Of a DNA stretch of 24,295 nucleotides, positions 16,648 through 23,639 are shown piece after piece (the first letter of the stretch is position 1; each line of letters starts with the position of its first letter). The position numbers and the translations under genes were made by a program. The stretch is from the NCBI GenBank assembly GCA_051881075.1, contig JBJEPE010000009.1, positions 1-24,295 of the forward strand. Reading direction: 5' to 3'. Origin of the DNA: RUG14223 sp051881075. Lineage in GTDB: Bacteria; Bacillota; Clostridia; Oscillospirales; Acutalibacteraceae. The notes under the pieces are model-generated. The model was not told where the DNA came from. It did no database searches and saw only the letters and a program-made list of their open reading frames with translations.

Positions 16648-17355
16648 ATGGCAATGTGGAATCCGTGGCGAGGTTGTAAAAGATACAGTGAAGGGTGCAA
16701 GTACTGCTATATACATAAGGGTGACTTTAAACGTGGCATAAATACAAACGATATTGTAAAAACCGACAAGTTCTATGCACCCATAGTCAAAAACAAAAAC
16801 GGATCTTATAAAATTAAACCGGGTAATACAGTATATCTTTGCTTTTCTACCGATTTTCTTATAGAGGAAGCTGACCCATGGCGAGCTGAATGTTGGCAGA
16901 TGATGAAGGAGCGCTCAGATCTACACTTTATATTTCTGACGAAAAGAATAGACCGCTTTATGCAATGTATCCCCGATGATTGGGATGACGGTTATGACAA
17001 TGTAACTGTCGGATGTACCGTAGAAAATCAGGCAAGGGCAGATTACAGACTTTCTATATTTAAAGATCTGCCGATAAAACACAAGAATATAATCTGTCAG
17101 CCGCTTATAGGAGAGGTAGACATATCTAAGTATCTTGACGGTGTTGAGTGCGTAATTGTCGGCGGAGAATCAGATAAAAATGCCCGTCCCCTTGATTATG
17201 GCTGGGTACTTTCCATACGTGAGCAGTGCATTTCAGGTAATGTGCATTTTGTGTTCAGACAATGTGGAACACATTTTATAAAAGACGGCAAAACATATAA
17301 TCTCAACGTTCGTGATTTATGCAGTCAGGCAAGAAAAGCTGGGATTGATTTTTAA
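16648..17355 (+). CDS. DUF5131 family protein (phage Gp37/Gp68-like)
   Basis: 235 aa. The start MAMWNPWRGCKRYSEGCKYCY matches the DUF5131 family, annotated in phages as Gp37/Gp68. Cys10, Cys17 and Cys20 (CX6CX2C) resemble an iron-sulfur or zinc site, related in look to radical-SAM-type clusters. Other family-like blocks are VYLCFSTDF, FIFLTKRIDRF, VTVGCTVENQ, ICQPLIGEVDIS and CVIVGGESDKNARPLDYGWV. The molecular function is not established as far as I know. ATG at 16648 with AGGAGTGG upstream; ATG 16654 is an alternative. It has its own promoter and no phage genes or usual partner (for example a three-Cys-motif protein) nearby, so it seems to stand alone, perhaps left by a past mobile element. 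Confidence 0.85.
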   Translation: MAMWNPWRGCKRYSEGCKYCYIHKGDFKRGINTNDIVKTDKFYAPIVKNKNGSYKIKPGNTVYLCFSTDFLIEEADPWRAECWQMMKERSDLHFIFLTKRIDRFMQCIPDDWDDGYDNVTVGCTVENQARADYRLSIFKDLPIKHKNIICQPLIGEVDISKYLDGVECVIVGGESDKNARPLDYGWVLSIREQCISGNVHFVFRQCGTHFIKDGKTYNLNVRDLCSQARKAGIDF

Positions 17356-17551
17356 AACTTTCTGAGTATTTAGTGATACTGATGTATATTTTTCTTTATT
17401 TACTACAGCTTAATCTTTATTGGTACTACACAAATCAAAATTATTAGCTATGATTTATCACTTTAGCATATTAGCTATTGACTACGCTAATTTAATTTGA
17501 TAGAATTATTTTATATATAATAAATATATATATGTAGAGGAGACAATATAT
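17356..17551 (+). promoter_or_regulatory. Promoter region of the RRNPP-like regulator gene
   Basis: A 196-base AT-rich gap. TTGACT (17478-17483), a 17-base spacer and TAGAAT (17501-17506) form a good SigA promoter, with a GAGGAGA ribosome site before the ATG. An inverted pair TTAGC (17471-17475) / GCTAA (17486-17490) brackets the -35 and could be an operator. Only a weak 5-bp hairpin follows the DUF5131 gene, so no firm terminator is called. Confidence 0.7.
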
Positions 17552-18472
17552 ATGGCGGTACTTCAATTTGGATATATTATTCAAAAACGCAGAGAGGAGC
17601 TGGGACTTTCGCAAGAAGACCTGGCAGACGGTATATGTTCTGTTCCGACATTGTCAAGACTTGAAAACGGTACACGCATGCCAACTCAGGATAACTTTGA
17701 AATGCTTTTGCAGCGTTTGGGATTATCAGACATTATTACAAATAATTATGTTGATAAAAAAACCTTGCATCTGCACGAGTTAAAATTCAATATAAGACAG
17801 GCTTATATTGATAAAGAACTTGAAGTGGGCAAAAATCTATTAGAGGATTTTAAAAACTCATTGGAAAAGCCTACTGCGATTGACAAGCAATTTATCCTTT
17901 TATATGATCTTTTGCTATCTGAAGAAAAATATTCAAATGATGAAACGCTTGAGTTGCTTGAGAAAGCTATAAAATATACTTATCCCAAGTATAATACAAA
18001 GAAAGTTTTTTATGTTTTGTCATATGAGGAGATAATCATTTTGAATAATATCGCCGTATGTCATGCCATTGATAATAAAATTAAAAAAGCTATTGATATA
18101 TGGTATAATATTAAGGAATACTATGATGAGCATATAATAAATACCGAGGAAGCACTTAGAACGCAGTTGATGGTTTTGGTTAATCTCTCAGAAGCACTAC
18201 AGATCGCCGGTCGTTATGACGAATGTATAGAAATTTGTGATATTGCTATTAACATTACTAAAAGCACAGCACGTTGCAGATGGCTTAGCAGAACACTGCG
18301 CATGAAAGCAATTTCTTTTCTAAAAAAGGATAAAGATAAGTATTACGATGAAATATTACAATTAATTAAGAAATCATATTATATGGCATATGTTCTGGAG
18401 GATGAGGAGGAATTACAAGAAACAAAAGAATTTATCCAAGATAATGCAATAAATTTTGATATATACCAATAA
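17552..18472 (+). CDS. HTH transcriptional regulator with TPR-like C-terminus (RRNPP/Rgg type)
   Basis: 306 aa. N-terminal XRE-type helix-turn-helix (about 7-62; IIQKRREELGLSQEDLADGI...TLSRLENGTRMPT). The remaining 240 residues are all helical with paired-helix spacing (NNIAVCHAIDNKIKKAIDIWYNIKEYY; LSEALQIAGRYDECIEICDIAINI), typical of the TPR peptide-binding region of RRNPP regulators (Rgg, PlcR, NprR, PrgX). Those proteins bind small exported-and-reimported peptides and switch nearby targets. The ligand here is not identifiable. A 123-aa secreted protein gene follows 139 bases later; its upstream half-site TAATTGGA overlaps this gene's stop codon. I infer that this protein controls the two secreted genes downstream, possibly in response to a peptide. 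Confidence 0.87.
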   Translation: MAVLQFGYIIQKRREELGLSQEDLADGICSVPTLSRLENGTRMPTQDNFEMLLQRLGLSDIITNNYVDKKTLHLHELKFNIRQAYIDKELEVGKNLLEDFKNSLEKPTAIDKQFILLYDLLLSEEKYSNDETLELLEKAIKYTYPKYNTKKVFYVLSYEEIIILNNIAVCHAIDNKIKKAIDIWYNIKEYYDEHIINTEEALRTQLMVLVNLSEALQIAGRYDECIEICDIAINITKSTARCRWLSRTLRMKAISFLKKDKDKYYDEILQLIKKSYYMAYVLEDEEELQETKEFIQDNAINFDIYQ

Positions 18473-18528
18473 TTGGATATAAATTTTCCAATTACGTCAT
18501 GGTCTTTTGTATTTTGTCAGGTTATAAT
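18470..18528 (+). promoter_or_regulatory. Shared box and promoter of the 123-aa secreted protein gene
   Basis: Inverted repeat TAATTGGA (18470-18477) / TCCAATTA (18487-18494), then TTACGTCATGGTCTTTT (18492-18508), then 14 bases and TATAAT (18523-18528). The expected -35 position holds TGGTCT, a poor match, so an activator is probably needed. The same box with the same 14-base spacing lies before the 19346 gene. The -10 sits in a perfect 14-base palindrome GTTATAATTATAAC (18521-18534). Confidence 0.65.
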
Positions 18529-18535
18529 TATAACA

Positions 18536-18577
18536 GTAAGACTGCTATATATTACATACAACACATAACAGTCTTAC
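18536..18577 (+). promoter_or_regulatory. 5' leader hairpin of the 123-aa secreted protein gene
   Basis: GTAAGACTG (18536-18544) and CAGTCTTAC (18569-18577) form a 9-bp perfect stem with a 24-base loop, at the predicted transcript 5' end. No U run follows. A 5' stabilising stem or protein/RNA-binding element is possible. Confidence 0.5.
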
Positions 18578-18611
18578 AGATTATTATAATTTAAGGGGAG
18601 AATAAAACATC

Positions 18612-18983
18612 ATGAAAAAGAAAATTTTAGCACTTGTATTGACAATCACCTGTTTGTTTACTGTCGGATTTAAAAGTCCTACCGTTAATGCCGCTGAAAA
18701 ATCCCAATCTGTAGCGACTACTGGGGCTACTAGAATTAAAAACCCCGATAAATCATTTAATGATGATGCTAGACTTTCATCAGACACAGTAGATAAAAAT
18801 GATTCATACGACTGCGAAGATGTAAGCTTAAAACAATCAATACAGTTTAACAAAGAAGTAGAAGTAGAAATAGGTAGATCAAGATATGAAGATTTGTTTT
18901 ATAATACTACTATAGATTGGGGACGTGTTGACCAGCTACGTAAATGTGGTGATGCCATTATTATTGAAACCTCTATTCAATAA
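18612..18983 (+). CDS. Small secreted protein of unknown function
   Basis: 123 aa. A clear Sec signal peptide (MKKKI, hydrophobic 5-20, likely cleavage after VNA, residues 25-27). The mature about 96-aa part is polar and acidic (AEKSQSV...SFNDDARLSSDTVDKNDSYD), with two cysteines (Cys68, Cys112) that could form a disulfide and a short beta-like C-terminus ending IIIETSIQ. No known domain seen. ATG at 18612 with AAGGGGAG 11 bases upstream. It follows the RRNPP-like regulator and has its own upstream box and terminator. It could be a signal-peptide precursor, a surface or adhesion component, or an inhibitor of the protease-like protein encoded next; none of these can be shown from sequence. Confidence 0.75.
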   Translation: MKKKILALVLTITCLFTVGFKSPTVNAAEKSQSVATTGATRIKNPDKSFNDDARLSSDTVDKNDSYDCEDVSLKQSIQFNKEVEVEIGRSRYEDLFYNTTIDWGRVDQLRKCGDAIIIETSIQ

Positions 18984-19071
18984 TACTATCAGAATAAGTA
19001 TATCATTATCTTAATTTTTATTATATAGTTTAAGCTTGTTGATTGTACAAATAATCACAAATCGTTATAAT

Positions 19072-19110
19072 CATACTGTCGCATTCATTAGTTGCGACAG
19101 TATGCTTTTT
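19072..19110 (+). terminator. Terminator of the 123-aa secreted protein gene
   Basis: A 12-bp perfect stem CATACTGTCGCA / TGCGACAGTATG with a 9-base loop, followed by CTTTTT (19105-19110). One of the strongest intrinsic terminators in the window, 89 bases past the stop codon. Confidence 0.9.
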
Positions 19111-19131
19111 ATATATTCTGAAAATATAACT

Positions 19132-19198
19132 TGCCGTAAATGGAAAAGAAAAATTATCCGTTTACGGCATGGTCTTTTATAAATACTTCTTTTATAAT
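19132..19198 (+). promoter_or_regulatory. Shared box and promoter of the C39/SLH surface protein gene
   Basis: A 13-base inverted repeat TGCCGTAAATGGA (19132-19144) / TCCGTTTACGGCA (19157-19169), one mismatch, leads into TTACGGCATGGTCTTTT (19162-19178), then 14 bases and TATAAT (19193-19198). It matches the box before the 18612 gene at 23 of 28 positions (19154-19181 versus 18484-18511). The inner half-sites also correspond: TAAATGGA/TCCGTTTA here, TAATTGGA/TCCAATTA there. The leader to the start codon is about 140 bases. Confidence 0.65.
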
Positions 19199-19345
19199 TT
19201 AATCAGTGACAAGAGAAATGTCGCAGGAAACACAAACTAACAGCATTTATAATATAATCAAAACCGTTCTTGAAAGGTGGTTATGTATTAGTAGAACGAT
19301 TTTATAAATGTTGCAAATTTAAAATTATGAAAAGAGGTATTTAAT

Positions 19346-21480
19346 ATGAAAAAGAAAATTACATCTATACTTTTAGTATTAGTAACATTATTTACAATCG
19401 GCTCCTTCTCATTTACAGCGGATGCAGCATCTACGAGGACACTTTCCGTATCAGCTAATAAGTATACCGGCACTACTAGCGATCAATTTTATTTTTATGC
19501 TTCTACTAACTTTTCAGCCAAAAAGGTAACACTTAAGGTTGATAATAGTAGCACAATTTATAACATGACCAGTTATAGATATTCAAGCAATAAAAACTGG
19601 TCATCTCCTAGTATTTCATTAAGTCAAGGCACAAGAACTATTTCAATTAGAGCTTATTACGACACCAGAAATTATATCAGCAGAACGCTAAAGATTCAAG
19701 TTACAAAACCAATAAAACTAACTCTTTCTGTATCGGCTAATAAATATTTCGGTACTACCGATGACAACTTTGACTTTTATGCCACAACAAATATACCTGC
19801 TACTAAGGTAACCCTTAAATTCAACAATAACAGCACAACACACAGCATGGGCAGTACTGATAAAAAGAATTGGAGCTTATGCGGTAATCACTTAAGTGCA
19901 GGTAATAGAACTATTACTATTACTGCTTACTCCAGCGACGGTCAAACCGTTACAAAAAGTCTAAGTATTACTGTTAAACAAGCTCCTACTGTATTTCTGC
20001 AAAACGATCCTCGTTGGGCAAACGTTCCTTATGGATATAAAGACGAAGCCCGTACACAACCAGCTACTATTAGTTCTTCGGGATGCGGTTTATTATCAGT
20101 GACAAATGCAGTGTATTATTTAACCGGAAAGTTCATTGAACCGGCAGATTTAGCAGAATTATCCCTTGCGCATGGTTATCGTCCAGACGGTAATGGCACA
20201 GCTCAGGCTTTTGCAGAATTTGCTGCAAAAACGTATGGAAACTCTTGCGGCTTTAAATTTGCAGGAGAAGCATATTATGATTCAGATCTTATTGCTCATT
20301 TAAAAAGCGGCGGTGTTTCTGTAGCACATGTTCCTAATCATTATGTTGCCATGGTTGCATATGATGTAAGCTCAGATAAAATCCTTGTGTTAGATTCTGC
20401 TCCTGGTGGAAAACGCCCAAGCACAGCGGCAACATGGATAAATATCGGTGAATTAAAATCAGGCTGTTTCGAAACAGATCATTATACCTTTTATAGTTCA
20501 GCAGCAAGTAATAGCCCTATAACAACTGTTCCAACGGCACTAACTCTTTCAGTATCAGCTAATAAGTATTCCGGTACTACCGATGACAGCTTTGACTTTT
20601 ATGCGGCAACAAATATACCTGCTACTAAGGTAACCCTTAATTTCAACAATAACAGCACTACATACAGCATGAGAAGCTCTAATCAAAAGAACTGGAGCTT
20701 ATGCGGTAATCGCTTAAGTGCAGGTAATANNNNNNNNNNNNNNNNNNNNNNNNNNNNNNNNNNNNNNNNNNNNNNNNNNNNNNNNNNNNNNNNNNNNNNN
20801 NNNNNNNNNNNNNNNNNNNNNNNNNNNNNACAACATACAGCATGAGTAGCTCTAATCAAAAGAACTGGAGCTTATGCGGTAATCACTTAAGCGCAGGTAA
20901 TAGAACTATTACCATTACTGCTTACGCCAGCAACGGTCAAACTGTTACTAAAACGCTTAATGTTAATGTTACCGAGATTGCTTATCCCTCAAAAGATATA
21001 ACTGTTAATTATAAATATTATAAAGATGTTCCTAGTAATCATTGGGCACATAAGTATGTATGTGCTGCTAGTTACTACGGATTGATGCAAGGCGTAGGCA
21101 ATGACGAATTTGATCCTGATTCGCCAATAAAATATGCTCATTTCATTAGTGTTCTAAATAAAATTCACTATGTTGGTTCAATCAATAATTACGATTCAAT
21201 TACCAGAACCGATGCCGTTGTTTGGTTATGGCAAGCTGCAGGTTGTCCATCTGCACCTATGAACTTACTTGATAACAAAACTGATGCAAATTTATTGATA
21301 GATACAGATAGTAAATATGCATGGTCATGGTGTATGCAAAATAATATTGTAAATGGCTATGAAGACGGTACTTTAAGACCAAACAATACAATATCCCGTG
21401 CAGAGGCTGCAGCTATATTTGTAAGATATTATTGTTTAGAAAAGGAGGGTTTTAGAGTTAATAATATATACGTAGTATAA
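19346..21480 (+). CDS. Secreted C39-like peptidase with repeated beta modules and SLH anchor (gene interrupted by assembly gap)
   Basis: A single gene broken by 100 N at 20730-20829; the reading frame differs on the two sides, so the true gap is not 100 bases. Signal peptide about 1-28. Two beta modules (about 31-121 and 125-211) precede a C39-like papain-fold domain (about 215-385) with probable catalytic Cys247 (SSSGCGLLS), His332 (NHYVAM) and Asp350 (VLDSAPG). At least two more modules (about 399 onward) surround the gap; they share LSVSANKYxGTTDDxFDFYA and KNWSLCGN. After the gap, SLH-type repeats follow (YKDVPSNHWAHKYV; the last has GYEDGTLRPNNTISRAEAAAIF), which bind pyruvylated wall polymer. 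It is thus a wall-anchored cysteine peptidase or amidase-like enzyme; the substrate is unknown. GAGG lies upstream of the ATG. Confidence 0.85.
19718..19907 (+). repeat. Direct repeat, beta-module copy before the peptidase domain
   Basis: 190 bases that match 20540-20729 closely and without length change, from CTAACTCTTTC to GCAGGTAATA. It encodes module 2 of the C39/SLH protein. The 3' part of the unit (19908-19960) is repeated after the assembly gap at 20906-20958. Confidence 0.85.
20540..20729 (+). repeat. Direct repeat, beta-module copy before the gap
   Basis: The second 190-base copy, ending directly at the first N. The high identity to 19718-19907 explains why the assembler stopped here. 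Confidence 0.85.
20730..20829. other. Assembly gap (100 N)
   Basis: Exactly 100 N, the usual placeholder for a gap of unknown size. If one module joins the two sides, the missing DNA would be near 195 bases; more modules would add roughly 260 bases each. Both are estimates from the visible module length. Confidence 0.97.
20830..20958 (+). repeat. Direct repeat, beta-module copy after the gap
   Basis: It resumes inside the same module (TTYSMSSSNQKNWSLCGN) and is nearly identical to the matching part of 20540-20729. Frame is +1 relative to the upstream segment across the N run. Confidence 0.85.
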
Positions 21481-21653
21481 TTTAACCCATGCAAACCGGG
21501 TTTGTGATTAACTGATGAAATAATTATAAAACTAGTTATATATCTAACATTATATCATTTACTATGTTTTTAATCCGGTATGCACATTAAGCTGTATATA
21601 TGAACTACCATATAACTACCGCTACAGAAAATAAGATAAAAGTTTGATAGATA

Positions 21654-21700
21654 AAAAGGCTACTGCATCTTCTCCCCTTTTTTTGCAGTAGTCCTTTTTT
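21654..21700 (+). terminator. Terminator of the C39/SLH gene
   Basis: Stem AAGGCTACTGCA / TGCAGTAGTCCTT with a single bulge, a 16-base pyrimidine loop, then TTTTTT (21695-21700). It lies 174 bases past the stop codon; the stretch between is AT-rich with nothing else I can call. Confidence 0.8.
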
Positions 21701-21742
21701 CTAATAAAAACAGTAGCCGAATAAATAATATTATCCAAACAC

Positions 21743-21782
21743 AAAAAATTCCTCTTTACCGCTGAGTAAAAAGGAATTTTTT
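21743..21782. terminator. Bidirectional terminator between the SLH gene and tarJ
   Basis: A 17-bp stem with one mismatch (AAAAAATTCCTCTTTAC / GTAAAAAGGAATTTTTT) and a 6-base loop. Flanking A and T runs make it work in both directions. It ends 3 bases from the tarJ stop codon. Confidence 0.88.
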
Positions 21783-21785
21783 ATA

Positions 21786-22808
21786 TTATTTTAAAATCAT
21801 GATTGTTTTACCGAACGCCTTATGCGAGTCAAGCTCAAAGGCATGGTGTATATCATTTACGCTTGATATGCTCTTTTCAAAGCCGACAATGTAGCTTAAA
21901 TACTCTACTATCTCCGGGCATTTCTTGTACATTTCTACCGTCTTGACAAAGTCATCACGGCCGCTACGGCTGCTGCCGAATAAACGCAATCCCTTTTCCA
22001 GAATCATTCGAGTATTTATCGGTACGGGGTATTCACTGACACCAAGTATTGATATAGTACCCTCGGGGTTAATGCAATCTATAATTTGATTAATGGCTAC
22101 GGAAGATCCGTTACCTCCAACACACTCAAAGGCATGATCCACCTTGAGGTTGGGCGGTATCTCTGTAGTAAGATATGTTCTGTCTACAAAGGTAAAGCTG
22201 TTAAGCTTCTCTTGCACTACACCGAATACGATTACCTGCGTATCGGGAAATGTCTTTTTTATAAACAAAGATGTTATATAGCTTAAGTTACCGTCACCCC
22301 ATATGCCTATCTTCCTACGACGTGTATGGGCTATACTGTTAAATCTGCTGATAGCATGAACGCTGACAGAAACAATCTCCGTAAATGCGGCAACGGATTT
22401 ATTTATATTATCGGGCAGACGGACAAGTCTATCAGGCATCATGGAAACATACTCCTGCATAAAGCCGTCTACACCGCTTGCTCTGAATTTACTGCTGCGC
22501 AGGTAATTCTCGGCAATTATGTCGTCGTTTTCGTATGGCATATTAGGTACTAAAACCACCGTTTCACCCGGCTTAAATGTACCCGTTGGGTCATATGCCA
22601 CATTGCCTATAGCCTCATGTATAAGAGCCATAGGCAGCTTTTGCGCCAATATCTTAGCGTCACGTGTACCCTGATAATAGCGTTGATCTGCATTGCATAT
22701 TGACAGATGAGTCGGATTGACAAGTACCTTATCCTGTGCAAGGGCAATTTCCTTAAAATTCAACTCAAATTTTCTGGGCTGAACAAGCCTGTATAATCTG
22801 TTAATCAT
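21786..22808 (-). CDS. tarJ: Ribitol-5-phosphate dehydrogenase TarJ-like (zinc-type medium-chain dehydrogenase)
   Basis: 340 aa. GroES-like N-terminal domain with zinc ligands Cys38 (HLSICNADQRYY) and His64-Glu65 (ALIHEAIG), then a Rossmann fold beginning GIWGDGNLSYITSLFIKK (about 165-182) and a C-terminal part ending AFGKTIMILK. The N-terminus MINRLYRLVQPRKFE and the HLSICNADQRYYQG block fit TarJ, which reduces ribulose-5-phosphate to ribitol-5-phosphate with NADPH. Its start codon overlaps the end of the cytidylyltransferase gene by 8 bases, giving translational coupling. Together they would make CDP-ribitol for teichoic acid or other ribitol-phosphate wall or capsule polymers. No polymerase genes are in the window. 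Confidence 0.87.
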   Translation of the reverse strand: MINRLYRLVQPRKFELNFKEIALAQDKVLVNPTHLSICNADQRYYQGTRDAKILAQKLPMALIHEAIGNVAYDPTGTFKPGETVVLVPNMPYENDDIIAENYLRSSKFRASGVDGFMQEYVSMMPDRLVRLPDNINKSVAAFTEIVSVSVHAISRFNSIAHTRRRKIGIWGDGNLSYITSLFIKKTFPDTQVIVFGVVQEKLNSFTFVDRTYLTTEIPPNLKVDHAFECVGGNGSSVAINQIIDCINPEGTISILGVSEYPVPINTRMILEKGLRLFGSSRSGRDDFVKTVEMYKKCPEIVEYLSYIVGFEKSISSVNDIHHAFELDSHKAFGKTIMILK

Positions 22809-23517
22809 GAGTCATATCCTCATCAAGCAATGCGCTTGCAACTCGCAAATCGTACGGATACGTTATCTTTATATTATACGATTCACCCGTAACCAGATGT
22901 ACGGGCTTATTTTTTATGCTGAATATCTTAGCGGCATCTGTCAGTGAATCTTTCTCTTCATCAGTAAGGCTGTTGTACAGCTCCTTAAGCTGTAGAGCCT
23001 TAAAGGATTGGGGCGTTTGTCCCTGATACATATTGCGTCTGTCGGGTATATTGTCTATAGTTATACCGTTGGTACTTTCTATGATAGTATCTGTAGCGCA
23101 TATTACAGTATCACAGGCACCGTATTCCATTGCAGCCTCAATATTTTCGTTAATTATTCTTGCCGTTACAAACGGTCTTACCGAATCATGTGTTACGACT
23201 ATTGTTTCATCGTCAAGGCCGTATGTTTTCTCAATATAATCAATAGAATTCATTATTGTTTCATTCCTTGTAGGGCCGCCTGTAAGCACTACTACACGCT
23301 CCGGCATAGGAATGTACTTTTTGATAAGATCTTTAGTATGTGTTACCCAGTTAGAGGGGCATAGTACCAGAACCTTATCAAATGCGCTATTTATATAAAA
23401 CTTTTCCAGTGTATGTATGATTATCGGCTTACCCTTTATACTTACATATTGCTTAGGCTTGCCTAAATTACCCATTCTGCTGCCGATTCCTCCTGCAACG
23501 ATAACGGCAAAAATCAT
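22801..23517 (-). CDS. tarI: Ribitol-5-phosphate cytidylyltransferase TarI-like (IspD family)
   Basis: 238 aa from the ATG at 23515-23517, which has AAAGGAT about 9 bases upstream; a longer in-frame start at 23538 lacks a ribosome site. The IspD/TarI nucleotidyltransferase fold is clear: FAVIVAGGIGSRMG (nucleotide loop), GKPKQYVSIKGKPIIIHTL, VTHDSVRPFV, MYQGQTPQSFK, and the C-terminal NIKITYPYDL. IspD (isoprenoid pathway, MEP) and TarI are hard to separate on motifs. The overlap with a TarJ-type gene is why I prefer TarI: CTP plus ribitol-5-phosphate gives CDP-ribitol. Transcribed from a strong promoter at 23591-23620. Confidence 0.85.
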   Translation of the reverse strand: MIFAVIVAGGIGSRMGNLGKPKQYVSIKGKPIIIHTLEKFYINSAFDKVLVLCPSNWVTHTKDLIKKYIPMPERVVVLTGGPTRNETIMNSIDYIEKTYGLDDETIVVTHDSVRPFVTARIINENIEAAMEYGACDTVICATDTIIESTNGITIDNIPDRRNMYQGQTPQSFKALQLKELYNSLTDEEKDSLTDAAKIFSIKNKPVHLVTGESYNIKITYPYDLRVASALLDEDMTHD

Positions 23518-23590
23518 TTCGGTCAATCCTTTCGGCATAAAATCAGTTAAATAAAGAAATAAAATAAATAATTAAAAAATTATTAACTTT

Positions 23591-23620
23591 ATTATAGCAC
23601 CGCACTGTTTACTATGTCAA
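23591..23620 (-). promoter_or_regulatory. SigA-type promoter of tarI-tarJ
   Basis: Minus strand: TTGACA (23615-23620), 18-base spacer, TATAAT (23591-23596), both exact. Start expected near 23584. Just upstream, GTTAC (23621-23625) and GTAAC (23632-23636) form a small inverted repeat touching the -35, a possible operator. Confidence 0.88.
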
Positions 23621-23639
23621 GTTACGTGTTTGTAACGTG

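Noticed and set aside
19218..19307. 29-codon ORF in the leader of the C39/SLH gene
   Set aside because: Possible as a leader peptide, but the ribosome site is weak and the expected transcript start is only about 13 bases upstream; not enough support to call.
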